A stretch of DNA of 51,714 nucleotides from Candidatus Saccharimonadota bacterium. Lineage in GTDB: Bacteria; Patescibacteriota; Saccharimonadia; Saccharimonadales; Saccharimonadaceae. Shown here in pieces: positions 8,151 through 16,975 of the stretch (position 1 is the first letter of the stretch; each line of letters opens with the position of its first letter). Position numbers and translations under genes: made by a program. Below the pieces are notes generated by a model. It made no database searches. It saw only the letters and a program-made list of their open reading frames with translations, and was not told where the DNA came from. The stretch spans positions 1-51,714 of the forward strand of contig JAFYKF010000006.1 in NCBI GenBank assembly GCA_017537745.1, read 5' to 3'.

Positions 8151-8914
8151 AAATCTATTCTTGGAATATTAATGGCCTCCGCGCCGTACTAAAGAAAGGC
8201 TCCCTCCAGGATTTTATTGCTGCCGAGCAGCCAGACGTCCTCTGTTTGCAAGAAATCAAAGCCAAACCAGAACAAATCGACCACGACTTTCCGGGTTACC
8301 AAGTCTTCTGGAACCCTGCCGAAAGAGCCGGCTATAGTGGAACAGCTGTGCTAGTGTCTTCGCGTATAAAAAAACCTACTGTACTGAACAATAATTTTAA
8401 CGAGCTGTCTTCCCGTGAAGGCCGCGTCCTCACGTTAGACTTAGGCGAGTATTTTTTGGTTAATGTCTACGTGCCAAACTCCAAACCAGACCTTTCTCGT
8501 CTCGAACTCCGTGAAAAAGCTTGGGACCCTGAGCTCTTACAGTATCTCAAAGAGCTAGAGAAAACTAAACCAGTGGTAACATGTGGCGATTTTAATGCCG
8601 CTCATACCGAAATGGATATTGCGCGCCCCAAACAAAACCGCCACAGCGCCGGTTTTACCGATGAGGAGCGCCAAGGTATTACTAATTTACTAAATTCCGG
8701 TTTTATCGATACCTTCCGTTTTAAGCACCCAGACGAACAGCGTTACACCTGGTGGAGCCACTGGGGTCACGCCAGGGAGAACAACGTCGGTTGGCGTATC
8801 GACTATTTCTTCATCTCTAAATCTCTTAAATCTCACCTTAAATCCGCCGAAATCTACGAAAACTACAAAGGTTCAGACCATTGCCCAGTTAGTATCGAAT
8901 TAAAGGATGCATAA
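8147..8914 (+). CDS. xth: Exodeoxyribonuclease III / AP endonuclease
   Basis: 255 residues, typical ExoIII length. Catalytic landmarks are WNINGLRA near residue 6, LQEIKA (metal-binding Glu) near 36, GDFNAAH near 147, the WWSHWGHARENNVGWRID block near 200, and the terminal GSDHCPV histidine near 247. It cleaves abasic sites in base-excision repair. It overlaps smpB by four bases and shares its transcript. Confidence 0.93.
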   Translation: MKIYSWNINGLRAVLKKGSLQDFIAAEQPDVLCLQEIKAKPEQIDHDFPGYQVFWNPAERAGYSGTAVLVSSRIKKPTVLNNNFNELSSREGRVLTLDLGEYFLVNVYVPNSKPDLSRLELREKAWDPELLQYLKELEKTKPVVTCGDFNAAHTEMDIARPKQNRHSAGFTDEERQGITNLLNSGFIDTFRFKHPDEQRYTWWSHWGHARENNVGWRIDYFFISKSLKSHLKSAEIYENYKGSDHCPVSIELKDA

Positions 8915-8919
8915 TAATC

Positions 8920-9693
8920 ATGGACTACTTCAAAAAATACGACCACAATCCAGCCGAAGACTTGAAGTGGAATATTCCAGAGCGTAAACAGGGCATTATG
9001 GCCGTCATTGGCAGTAATAGCCAGAGTTTTCGCACTAGTGTTAAAGTTGCTGAATGGCTTAGTGCATATCCGCTAGAAAGTGTCAATGTAGTTTTACCGG
9101 ACGCCCTTAAAAACAAGCTCCCGCCAGTTCCGGGCCTTGTGTTTCTTGGCTCTACCGACAGTGGTTCGTTCGCAAACACCGATGAGTTATCCAAAGCCAT
9201 CGATGCGGCTGACTCCGCCTTACTAATTGGCGATTTATCTAAAAATACCACCACTGCCCGCGCTGTTGCCACTGCTTGCCAAGAGTCCACCAAGCCACTT
9301 TTTATCACTCGTGACGCGGTCGACCTAATTGCCGACTACCAGCCAGAGCGTACCCTCTTAAATCAAAACCTTGTCCTTATGGCTTCAATCACTCAGCTCC
9401 AAAAACTTCTCCGCGCCATGTACTACCCCAAAATGCTGATGCCGTCTCAACCACTAGTGCAAGTAGCAGAAACACTCCATAAATTCACCCTAAGCTATCC
9501 TACAGCAATTATTACATTGCACAACAACCAGATACTTATGGCTTACGCCGGTAATGTTGCTGCGGTCCCACTGGATCAAACCGATTTTACTCCACTGACG
9601 TTTTGGAGCGGGGAATTACTGGCAAAAATCGCAGTATTTAACCTTTATAATCCGAACAATTTTATTAACGCCACCCTCGCCGGGTTGTTCTAA
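8920..9693 (+). CDS. Uncharacterised protein, possible diverged ribokinase/NAXD-like fold
   Basis: 257 residues, no signal peptide or membrane helix. It alternates short hydrophobic strands and helices (GIMAVIGSNSQSF, ALLIGDLSKNT, AIITLHNNQILMAYAG), which loosely recalls the ribokinase-like ADP/ATP-dependent NAD(P)H-hydrate dehydratases. The GTGDVL catalytic motif of that family is not present; TFWSGELLAKIAVF sits where it would be expected. Enzymatic function is therefore not claimed. It follows xth by five bases and ends just before a strong terminator, so it closes the smpB-xth operon. Confidence 0.6.
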   Translation: MDYFKKYDHNPAEDLKWNIPERKQGIMAVIGSNSQSFRTSVKVAEWLSAYPLESVNVVLPDALKNKLPPVPGLVFLGSTDSGSFANTDELSKAIDAADSALLIGDLSKNTTTARAVATACQESTKPLFITRDAVDLIADYQPERTLLNQNLVLMASITQLQKLLRAMYYPKMLMPSQPLVQVAETLHKFTLSYPTAIITLHNNQILMAYAGNVAAVPLDQTDFTPLTFWSGELLAKIAVFNLYNPNNFINATLAGLF

Positions 9694-9704
9694 ATTTTCA
9701 CCAC

Positions 9705-9742
9705 AAAAACACCCCCGAGGCAGGGCCTCGAGGGGTGTTTTT
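9705..9742. terminator. Strong, probably bidirectional terminator
   Basis: AAAAACACCCCCGAGG (9705-9720) pairs with CCTCGAGGGGTGTTTTT (9726-9742) with a single bulge and a 5-nt loop; A-tracts and T-tracts flank it on both sides. It ends the smpB operon on the plus strand and the GC-rich secreted gene on the minus strand. Confidence 0.9.
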
Positions 9743-9761
9743 AAGGTGCGGGGTTGCCCGG

Positions 9762-10532
9762 TCAGGGCTCGGGGGCAGGGGGTGTCCAGACGGTGATATC
9801 AAATATCACCCCCTCGCTGTCGAAGACAGCGATGAACAGTCTGGTCCCACGAGGCCTTTCGACCTCGAAATGCCTACGCACCGTCGGCTCCACCACTTCG
9901 GCACGACACGAAATCATGTCGAAGACGAAGAGTTTCGGGTCAATATCCTCGAAGCTATCTACCGATATAATGATAGCTTCTACATCGAGGGTGCAATAAA
10001 CTACGCACCCCCGAGTGGAATCTTCCCACGGTGGAAGAGCGGCGGTGAATACCTCTTCCTCAGGAGTCTCAGGCTCCCATGGGGGAAGCGTCGGCTCCGG
10101 CACATTGTCACCCGGCATAACCGGCTCCGGCGGACAGGGCAAGACCCGTTCCACCGCGATGGTGATGACGGGCGGCTCCGGATCCTCCGGCCTCGGCACA
10201 CCCACGATGGGCGGCTCCGGCTCCCACGCAGGAGGCGTGGGTTCGGGCCTCGGTTCCTCCGGCCTCGGCGTCGTTCCGGGAGGGGTATGATCCTCCTCCG
10301 GTCTGGGCGCCGGTACCGGCTCAGGCTTGGGCTTGGGCGTAGGCGGCTCCGGCTCAGGCGGCTTCGGGGGCGGGATCGGCACGCCGACATCCAATCCGAC
10401 AATGTCGGTATCGGACTCAACGACATACACGTTCGCATCATCGATGAACTGTTCGGCTTCCGCCGTAGCAGGCACCGCGAACAGCACCGTGACCACCAGG
10501 AGCAGGGCAACGAGCAGAAGGGACTTCCTCAT
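9762..10532 (-). CDS. GC-rich secreted proline-rich repeat protein of probable foreign origin
   Basis: 256 residues from the ATG at 10532, chosen because GGAGGTG lies 7 bases upstream; a second ATG 15 bases further up overlaps that site. A signal peptide (MRKSLLLVALLLVVTVLFA, cut near PATAEA) is followed by a short acidic region, a long Pro/Glu/Lys repeat region (about 55-140, PEPEPP and PKPKPEP units), a linker with WEPE/PPWE units, and a beta-rich C-terminal domain of about 90 residues. The DNA is far richer in G and C than its neighbours, with C/G at most third codon positions. It has a consensus promoter and a Shine-Dalgarno site while many neighbours look leaderless. There is no recognisable family and no sorting signal. 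It looks acquired, or possibly misassembled. Confidence 0.75.
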   Translation of the reverse strand: MRKSLLLVALLLVVTVLFAVPATAEAEQFIDDANVYVVESDTDIVGLDVGVPIPPPKPPEPEPPTPKPKPEPVPAPRPEEDHTPPGTTPRPEEPRPEPTPPAWEPEPPIVGVPRPEDPEPPVITIAVERVLPCPPEPVMPGDNVPEPTLPPWEPETPEEEVFTAALPPWEDSTRGCVVYCTLDVEAIIISVDSFEDIDPKLFVFDMISCRAEVVEPTVRRHFEVERPRGTRLFIAVFDSEGVIFDITVWTPPAPEP

Positions 10533-10581
10533 TTGCAACACCTCCATAAATTTTTAGGGTTCTCATCCATCTGCAGCTATA

Positions 10582-10610
10582 ATTATATCACACTTATGCA
10601 AAAATGTCAA
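10582..10610 (-). promoter_or_regulatory. Consensus sigma-70 promoter of the proline-rich gene
   Basis: On the minus strand TTGACA (10605-10610) and TATAAT (10582-10587) are separated by exactly 17 bases. Both hexamers are perfect consensus, which is rare in this window, where most promoters show only a -10 box. Confidence 0.85.
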
Positions 10611-10625
10611 CGATAGCAAGTAATG

Positions 10626-11264
10626 CTATTTACGCTTTTTACCAAGCTTTTTTTCGATTTCTACCGCATCTCTAGAGATATTATTGCGTCTTTGGGCCAA
10701 GAAAAACCACAACCACGCTGCCACAATAATCGAAAAAATAGTAAATATCACTTTTACAACCAGATCCCAACCAGAGGCGTAGAGCGTCCAAATAGCAATT
10801 AGTACGATTAGTGCCACGTATAGCCTTCTTCGAGCTAACACTATAATTTTCGCTAGCTTAAAATTGTGCGCCGCTAGCGACCATTTCTTAAAATCATCTG
10901 GGTGCCCAAAAATCTTACCATAGATAAAGAAATCGCTAATTAGCGCCAATGCCGAATATCCACCACAGATAATCCATCCCGCCACAAAATCCACCCGAAA
11001 GATAAAAAATAACGCCATCCCCACCCCAAGGAGCATATCTGCGAGCATATCATATTTTGCAGCGTATCGCCTGTATTTTGGCTCTTTACCGGCAGGGAAA
11101 GGCCACCTAGAAGCACATGTCCCATCAAACGCATCTGTCAGCTCCCCTAATACAAAAACCAAAAATCCCACCCCTGGTTCACCCCCGGCAAACGCCATCA
11201 CAAACAACACGACCGCAAATATCAAACGCATTCCCACCAAGATATCAGCCAAGTACTTCTTCAT
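10626..11264 (-). CDS. CDP-alcohol phosphatidyltransferase family membrane protein
   Basis: 212 residues with about five or six membrane helices. The family motif is recognisable but altered: DAFDGTCASR near residues 39-48, then after a longer than normal spacer (WPFPAGKEPKYRRYAAK) YDMLADM. The canonical pattern is DxxDGxxAR x8 GxxxDxxxD; here one residue is added before the Arg, the spacer is long and the glycine is missing, while the four aspartates remain. Such enzymes move a phosphoalcohol from CDP-diacylglycerol to an acceptor in phospholipid synthesis. A TACAAT box six bases before the ATG suggests a leaderless mRNA. Substrate unknown. Confidence 0.7.
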   Translation of the reverse strand: MKKYLADILVGMRLIFAVVLFVMAFAGGEPGVGFLVFVLGELTDAFDGTCASRWPFPAGKEPKYRRYAAKYDMLADMLLGVGMALFFIFRVDFVAGWIICGGYSALALISDFFIYGKIFGHPDDFKKWSLAAHNFKLAKIIVLARRRLYVALIVLIAIWTLYASGWDLVVKVIFTIFSIIVAAWLWFFLAQRRNNISRDAVEIEKKLGKKRK

Positions 11265-11270
11265 ACCACA

Positions 11271-11276
11271 ATTGTA
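11271..11276 (-). promoter_or_regulatory. -10 element of the phosphatidyltransferase gene
   Basis: Minus-strand TACAAT, six bases before the ATG at 11264; fits the leaderless pattern. Confidence 0.5.
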
Positions 11277-11287
11277 TCATAAAGCAA

Positions 11288-12490
11288 TCACAGCCGGACA
11301 CAGCGAACAAGGAATCCCCAAGATTGACCAACGTGATTAGTGAAGCTAAGGTAACTACTATTATAATACATATAATAATGACTTGAGGAGTATCCGTTAT
11401 TTGTCCACCAAATCCCATTCTGCGGTTCTGTATAGCTCCCATTGTAATTATAAACACCAGTAGCAACAGGGGATAATTTCATAATGGATGTCGAAGAAGT
11501 ATTAACTAAGCTGTTAATTGAACCAGCCGCGCCAGTACTACTATAGCTAGGTAGATTCCACCCAGCTGGGCAGATATCTTCTGTGTAAGGCGAGGAAGAG
11601 ATGCTATTAGTTTTAGCCGAAGCCGCAGCAAAATTATACCAAGCTCCTGTAGTAGTATTGCCAGAATCGTGGCATTTTGGTTGGGTAGTGCTACCACCAG
11701 TTGTAAGATCACTCTCGCAAATATTTACGCTGTCGTAAGTACTAAAATTCGAGTCCTCGGAGCTTATCGTGCCGGTAATCCTCAAATTTTGCGTCATCCA
11801 ACAAGCCCCCTCAATATAGCGCACTGTATAGTCATTTTCGTCTCGCCTATCATATAGTGTATAATTTTCATCAGCAGCATACGCTTGACATTCTTCCAAT
11901 GTAAAATCTTGCATATAACGTGATGGTCCTGTCGGTGGCAAACACGTACTCATAAATGTTACCGTATTGGAATATGTTCCCGGCCTAGTCGCCAGTGTCA
12001 ACTTCGCCGCAAAGTAAATGTCGGAATTATACGCTGTTGAGCCAGTCTTCTGTTCAAAACTAGCAATCTCATTGTTGGTTTCTACGGTATTATAATTACC
12101 ACTCGAGCCAATCCTGAATCCCCAACGGTCATCCGTAAAGTTTGCTTCCGATACCGCATCGGATAATGTAGCAATGCTGTCCGCTCCGGACACTAAATCC
12201 GTGAAAGAAGTCGTCATTGTCACAGTGCATGCGCCATTTGTATTGGCATAAGTTCCAACCGTAGTATGTGCACTCTTGAAAGTCCCCTCCACGCTCGGCA
12301 CGATATCAAGCGCGATATCGTCCTCGCTTATCACCATTGTCGAGACTGTGTCAACCGTCGCGACCGCCGTTAAGCCAGAATTTGCGGCGTTTGTAATATT
12401 CAAAGCATAAAAATAGTCCACTATATTAAGTAGACCCACAAATAATGCACCAATAATCAACAATTTGTGTATTACCGTTTTTGTTTTCAT
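11288..12490 (-). CDS. FISUMP-domain surface protein
   Basis: 400 residues. An N-terminal hydrophobic signal/anchor (about 8-32) is followed by a beta-rich Thr/Ser/Asn-rich domain (about 40-190) and a C-terminal FISUMP domain: LYDRRDENDY, then CWMTQNLR, then DICPAGWNLPS, ending GFLVRCVRL. FISUMP domains occur in many copies on surfaces of Fibrobacter and of Saccharibacteria; their role is unknown, perhaps adhesion. Its first 190 residues align by eye with the divergently transcribed neighbour (both contain CTVTMTT, ALDI-PSVEGTF, FT-DRWG and PGTY--TVTF), so the two are paralogues. TATAAT lies six bases before the ATG. Five cysteines in the C-terminal half could form disulfides. Confidence 0.8.
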   Translation of the reverse strand: MKTKTVIHKLLIIGALFVGLLNIVDYFYALNITNAANSGLTAVATVDTVSTMVISEDDIALDIVPSVEGTFKSAHTTVGTYANTNGACTVTMTTSFTDLVSGADSIATLSDAVSEANFTDDRWGFRIGSSGNYNTVETNNEIASFEQKTGSTAYNSDIYFAAKLTLATRPGTYSNTVTFMSTCLPPTGPSRYMQDFTLEECQAYAADENYTLYDRRDENDYTVRYIEGACWMTQNLRITGTISSEDSNFSTYDSVNICESDLTTGGSTTQPKCHDSGNTTTGAWYNFAAASAKTNSISSSPYTEDICPAGWNLPSYSSTGAAGSINSLVNTSSTSIMKLSPVATGVYNYNGSYTEPQNGIWWTNNGYSSSHYYMYYNSSYLSFTNHVGQSWGFLVRCVRL

Positions 12491-12496
12491 GACCCC

Positions 12497-12502
12497 ATTA
12501 TA
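12497..12502 (-). promoter_or_regulatory. -10 element of the minus-strand FISUMP gene
   Basis: Minus-strand TATAAT in TGATATAAT, six bases before the ATG at 12490, as expected for a leaderless transcript. Confidence 0.65.
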
Positions 12503-12555
12503 TCATAATAATAAAAAAAGCAAAAGAATAATCCATAAAACCTTCATATTTATGC

Positions 12556-12561
12556 TAAAAT
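12556..12561 (+). promoter_or_regulatory. -10 element of the plus-strand FISUMP gene
   Basis: TAAAAT preceded by TGC, six bases before the ATG at 12568. With the opposite promoter at 12497-12502 it forms a compact divergent promoter region of under 80 bases. Confidence 0.55.
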
Positions 12562-12567
12562 AAAAGC

Positions 12568-13998
12568 ATGAGGATAAAAAGGTCATTATATAAAATCTTG
12601 ATTTTTAGTATGGCTCTTGGCGGCATCTTCAATGCAATAGATTATTGTTTTACGGCAATAAGTGCCTATGCTTCCACCTCCGGAATAGAGATGTCTGCGA
12701 CAATCAACCCGTCTTCAACAATCACCATTAGCGCTAATAATGTCGCTCTTGATATTACCCCAAGCGTCGAAGGTACGTTTAGCAGTGACTATGCTACGGT
12801 TAGCACCTACACCAACACCGCCAATAATTGCACCGTCACTATGACCACAGCTTCTACTAACCTCACGTCAGGGAATAACACTATTGCAACCTTGCCCGGC
12901 TCCGTCTCGGAGGCGAATTTTACTAATGATCGCTGGGGGTATCGTGTTGGCACGAGCGGTGATTATAATGCCGTCGGCGCGAGCAATCAAATTGCTACCT
13001 ATGCCCAGAATACCGGCTCCAGCAGTGCACTAAATCTCGCCATTTACTTTGCCGCCAAACTCACCCCTGCCACCAAGCCAGGCACTTATACCGACACTGT
13101 AACTTTCATCAGCACCTGTGCCCCAGATCCAATACCAGTGAACATTAATAATCTCGAATATATGCAAGACTTTGCCACATTAACCGACAGTGAAATGACC
13201 GAGTTATTAGATTCAATGGTTCTAAATCAACAATATCAACTCAAAGACAATCGTGACGAAAAAGAATATTATATCGCTAAACTCGCAGACGGTAATGTTT
13301 GGATGACGCAAAATCTAGACCATGATATTGTTACTACTGAAAATTTCTACACCTATGCCAATACCGATATTGGTCATGGCTCTACGCCGGACACAAACGC
13401 CAAATGGACAGCCAATGCGGCCACCCATGTTACTAATGATACAGCCTGGGCTGGATCAAATACCATTCTGGAATCTTCTGATCCAGGTAATCTTTGTTGG
13501 GACGGTACATTTGACGATGATCTTAATCCTACGTATGGAGCCAACACTGAAGTTTGCGGTAGTGATAGGCATTATCACATTGGAAACTATTATAACTGGA
13601 CTGCCGCAATAGCTATGAATGATTCATCTGGCTATATTGGTCATGGTATGGATGCAAATCAATCTATCTGCCCAGCCGGGTGGACATTACCATATGATGG
13701 TGATGGCCGTGCGGGAAATAAATCTTTTTATGCCCTAAAAACCGCTCTCGGTCTAGACCAAAGCAATTATCATAATGCACCTATTTATTTTGTGTATGGT
13801 GGGGGTAATGGGGTGGGATACGTTGGTGCGTTTGGCGTCTACTGGTCTCCTGAGACTTACTTTAGCTGGACTGATGTTGATAATACCGCTTACGCATATT
13901 CGCTATTTCTAATGATTCCAAATCAACACGTGTCAGGCGGCACCCATACTTGGCGAGTACGAAGCGGCGGATATTCGGTACGTTGCGTAAATCGTTAA
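12568..13998 (+). CDS. FISUMP-domain surface protein, paralogue of the divergent neighbour
   Basis: 476 residues. Signal/anchor helix at about 8-32, beta-rich N-terminal domain (about 35-190) ending in PGTYTDTVTFISTC, then a FISUMP domain that starts at YMQDF (about 198), with YQLKDNRDEKEYY, VWMTQNLD, ICPAGWTLP and the terminal YSVRCVNR. The same domain order and shared motifs as the gene at 11288-12490 mark it as a duplicate that has diverged and gained about 75 residues in the C-terminal domain. Predicted to be exported and held at the cell surface by its N-terminal helix. Confidence 0.8.
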   Translation: MRIKRSLYKILIFSMALGGIFNAIDYCFTAISAYASTSGIEMSATINPSSTITISANNVALDITPSVEGTFSSDYATVSTYTNTANNCTVTMTTASTNLTSGNNTIATLPGSVSEANFTNDRWGYRVGTSGDYNAVGASNQIATYAQNTGSSSALNLAIYFAAKLTPATKPGTYTDTVTFISTCAPDPIPVNINNLEYMQDFATLTDSEMTELLDSMVLNQQYQLKDNRDEKEYYIAKLADGNVWMTQNLDHDIVTTENFYTYANTDIGHGSTPDTNAKWTANAATHVTNDTAWAGSNTILESSDPGNLCWDGTFDDDLNPTYGANTEVCGSDRHYHIGNYYNWTAAIAMNDSSGYIGHGMDANQSICPAGWTLPYDGDGRAGNKSFYALKTALGLDQSNYHNAPIYFVYGGGNGVGYVGAFGVYWSPETYFSWTDVDNTAYAYSLFLMIPNQHVSGGTHTWRVRSGGYSVRCVNR

Positions 13999-14007
13999 TC
14001 TATAAGT

Positions 14008-15240
14008 TTATAACTTCTCAATGAACTTCAACAACTTATCCACTTTAACCGAATTCCTAATCTCCGGCCGATAGTCAATCATCTTTTGGCTCATCTTTTC
14101 AATCTGCCTCGGTGCCCGCCAAATCTCCATCAAAGCTTTTGCCATTCCTTCAGTATCGGGCGATGGCGCCAATATATAACTTCCTTTTGGCAACACTTCC
14201 GCAAGGTCTGGGTCGGCAATAAATGCTGGCGTGCCGCTCGCTGCCGCTTCAATTAAGGTCATCCCAAAAGTATCAAATCCATACGACACTAATACATCCA
14301 AATCTGCCCGTTGTAAAGCCCGTTCTATCACCGCAAGCGACGTATTGCCATAAAACTTCACGTTCAGCCCTAACTTACGCACTAACTTTTGTGCTTTTTT
14401 CATCTCTGTTCCATCGCCATACACTGACAAATGATAAGAGCACCCTGCTTCGTCAGCCAGTTTCAACGCCTTAAGAAAGGGAATAATGCGTTTCTCGCCC
14501 GACACTCTCGAATGCCAAACAATTTCTAGTGGCCTCGTCCCGTCGAATGTCTTTGCAGAAATCTCCGGTTTTAATTTTGCATCATCAATCCCGTGGTGGA
14601 GAGCATGAACCGGCTTACTAACTCCATAGTGCAACAATTTGTCGCGGAAATGCTGCGACGGCGTTATTACAATATCAGCATAATTTGCATGATTTACCAT
14701 CAACGTCCACATCCGTGCCCGTGCAATGGTTGTAGCAAGATAATCGTCTCGCCCAACTCGCACCGGATGTGGAATATACCACGAATGAAACCAATTCAAA
14801 CATATAGCCACAATCGTACGCAGCCCAAAGGGAATCAAATTCTCCTCGCCTACATCCTCGCGTCCATGCATTACCTGCACAGCGGGAATATTAAACTTCC
14901 GCGCCAACCTCAATCCCGCGATAGAACACCCGGCTTCGTAGTGTGCATAAAACACATCAAAGTCTCGCACTTCTGGATGTTCACGTAATATCTGTCGTTC
15001 CACCACTGCCGGCCGCCGTGCAAACGGCGCCGAACCTCTTCCAAATACACGACAAGACTTCACCGGATAAATGCAACTCTTTGCCAATTTCTCCCGTTCC
15101 TTTGCGCTTTTAGGATATGAGCTACTAAAAACATACACCGTGTGACCTCGTGCCTCGAGCTCCTTTTTCTCGGCATTAATTGTCGTAACAATCCCACCCG
15201 TGAGGTCCAAATAACAATCAGAGAAAAATGCAATTTTCAT
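14008..15240 (-). CDS. GT4-family glycosyltransferase
   Basis: 410 residues with GT-B features. The N-terminal KIAFFSDCYLDLTGGI loop is followed by Gly/His-rich acceptor-side segments (VMHGREDVGEE). The C-terminal nucleotide-sugar domain has EIVWHSRVSGEKRI near residue 229, a YGDGTE strand, and the E-x7-E signature GFDTFGMTLIEAAASGTP near 325-340. These enzymes add sugars to lipids or envelope glycans, for example after a phosphatidyl acceptor. It is convergent with the FISUMP gene and preceded by a weak TATTTA-like box seven bases before the ATG. Donor and acceptor are unknown. Confidence 0.85.
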   Translation of the reverse strand: MKIAFFSDCYLDLTGGIVTTINAEKKELEARGHTVYVFSSSYPKSAKEREKLAKSCIYPVKSCRVFGRGSAPFARRPAVVERQILREHPEVRDFDVFYAHYEAGCSIAGLRLARKFNIPAVQVMHGREDVGEENLIPFGLRTIVAICLNWFHSWYIPHPVRVGRDDYLATTIARARMWTLMVNHANYADIVITPSQHFRDKLLHYGVSKPVHALHHGIDDAKLKPEISAKTFDGTRPLEIVWHSRVSGEKRIIPFLKALKLADEAGCSYHLSVYGDGTEMKKAQKLVRKLGLNVKFYGNTSLAVIERALQRADLDVLVSYGFDTFGMTLIEAAASGTPAFIADPDLAEVLPKGSYILAPSPDTEGMAKALMEIWRAPRQIEKMSQKMIDYRPEIRNSVKVDKLLKFIEKL

Positions 15241-15366
15241 ACTACTATAAATATAACCAACTCAACAGTATTTTGCAACCTCCACCAATGCTGTTACAGA
15301 TAGATTTTCAGTTTCGTTTTAGTTTTGGATTGCAAAATTATATTATAATTAAACAAGGAGAACAAT

Positions 15367-16026
15367 ATGAGAGTACTCTATGTCGAAGACGCTATGTTCC
15401 TAGCTGAAGCCGTTAAACATAATCTTGAAAAACAGGGCATCACGGTAGACCTGGCTAGCGACGGCGAAGATGGATTGGAAAAAGCCACGAAAGATATTTA
15501 CGATTGCGTAGTTTTAGACATCATGCTACCGAAATTATCTGGCACGGATATTTTAAAACGCATGCGCGAGAAAAAAATCCAAACTCCCGTCATCATGCTT
15601 TCGGCTTTGTCGGAAGTCGAAACCAAGATTAGCCACCTCGACTATGGCGCCGACGACTATCTCGCCAAACCATTCAAAACCGCCGAACTTGTTGCCAGAA
15701 TCAAAGCCCTAATTCGCCGCCCGAAAAATATAGACATCTCAAGCGTCACCTATAGCGACTTAGCTTTAGATAAAACCAATGCCACCCTAAATGGCGAACA
15801 ACTCACCGCCAAAGAAGCCGAAATTATTACCGAGCTCATCAAATCTCCAGAAACACTAATTAGCAAAGAACATCTATTGGCCAGAGTTTGGGGCGGGGAA
15901 AGCCTCGGTGAAGACAACTATGTCGAATCCTATATGTCCAGAATTCGCAAATTACTAAAGAAAATTCACAGTAAAGCCAGAATCGTAACCGTCCGTGGTT
16001 TAGGATACAAATTAACGAGCAAATGA
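15367..16026 (+). CDS. OmpR-family response regulator
   Basis: 219 residues. Receiver domain with acidic pocket E7/D8, phospho-acceptor D51 in VVLDIMLP, a Thr/Ser position in IMLSA near 77 and K101 in DYLAKPF. A C-terminal winged-helix DNA-binding domain (about 125-219) ends RIVTVRGLGYKL. An AAGGAG site sits just upstream. One base separates it from the histidine kinase, so they form one operon and a cognate pair. The stimulus cannot be read from sequence. Confidence 0.93.
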   Translation: MRVLYVEDAMFLAEAVKHNLEKQGITVDLASDGEDGLEKATKDIYDCVVLDIMLPKLSGTDILKRMREKKIQTPVIMLSALSEVETKISHLDYGADDYLAKPFKTAELVARIKALIRRPKNIDISSVTYSDLALDKTNATLNGEQLTAKEAEIITELIKSPETLISKEHLLARVWGGESLGEDNYVESYMSRIRKLLKKIHSKARIVTVRGLGYKLTSK

Positions 16027-16027
16027 T

Positions 16028-16975
16028 ATGTTTAAGAAACTTAGGACCCGCATTATTATCATCACCATGGCCATCACGACCGCCGTCTTAGTTCTAGCCG
16101 GCTCGTTCATCATGCTTTTTTCATCAACTATGCGTCCCGAGCCGATGTTTCGCTTAGAAGTAGATTTCAGCAATATATCAAACCCGCTATCTTTTGATGA
16201 CCGAGAGCTTAAGAATTTTATTGAATCAGACCGCATAGACGGCAGCAATCGTCTCCTGATCGCTTTATTGTCGGTTGGGGCAACCGTTGAAGTCATTGTG
16301 TTTGTCATCGTCTATAGTTTGTCTCAAAAAATTATCGAACCTGTCAAAGATTCTTATGAAAAACAAAAGTTATTTATCGCCAACGCTTCCCACGAGCTCA
16401 AAACACCACTCGCCATCATTCAAGCCAACATGGAAGCACTCGACGTAGATAAGGACAATGAGAAATGGAAAACCAATATTGAAAACGAAGTCACACATGC
16501 CAACAAGCTAGTTCTAGATCTATTGCAACTTGCCAAAATGGATGCCGGCAGCATCGATAAAGCCGCTTCCGAGCAAATCGACTTAAACAACGTGATTACT
16601 GAACGCATTGAGATTTTTCAGCCAAAATTCTCCGGCAAAATTACCCTTAGCAAAAAAACTAAGGATCTAAAACAGACTTTGCCAAAACAAGATTTCTTAC
16701 AAGTGCTGGATATTTTATTGGATAATGCTACTAAATACGGCAACAAAAAAATCACCATCACTTTAAACCAAAACGAACTTAGTGTAGCCAACGATGGTGC
16801 CACAGTGGAGAAAAAAGACCTCGAAAAAATCTTTGACCGTTTTTATCAGACCGACAAAACCAAAGAAGGCTCAGGCCTAGGCCTTGCTATTGCTAAAGCT
16901 ATTTGCGAGCAAAACAATTGGCGTATTTCTTGCGAAAGCAATAAAAAAACCACAACGTTTAATGTGGAATTATAA
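16028..16975 (+). CDS. Sensor histidine kinase
   Basis: 315 residues. Two membrane helices (about 8-30 and 78-100) flank a short extracellular loop of about 47 residues. No clear HAMP domain follows; a short linker leads straight into the dimerisation domain with the phospho-acceptor H122 in ASHELKTPLAII. The ATP-binding domain shows the N box (LDNATKYGNK), DRFYQTDK (F box) and GSGLGLAIAK (G2 box). It would phosphorylate the response regulator encoded just before it. The stop codon touches the encoded CCA end of tRNA-Leu on the other strand. Confidence 0.92.
   Translation: MFKKLRTRIIIITMAITTAVLVLAGSFIMLFSSTMRPEPMFRLEVDFSNISNPLSFDDRELKNFIESDRIDGSNRLLIALLSVGATVEVIVFVIVYSLSQKIIEPVKDSYEKQKLFIANASHELKTPLAIIQANMEALDVDKDNEKWKTNIENEVTHANKLVLDLLQLAKMDAGSIDKAASEQIDLNNVITERIEIFQPKFSGKITLSKKTKDLKQTLPKQDFLQVLDILLDNATKYGNKKITITLNQNELSVANDGATVEKKDLEKIFDRFYQTDKTKEGSGLGLAIAKAICEQNNWRISCESNKKTTTFNVEL

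Noticed and set aside
9735..10616. Long plus-strand ORF (293 codons) opposite the proline-rich gene
   Set aside because: Arg/Gly-rich product typical of an antisense frame in GC-rich DNA. The minus strand has the signal peptide, promoter, ribosome binding site and terminator.
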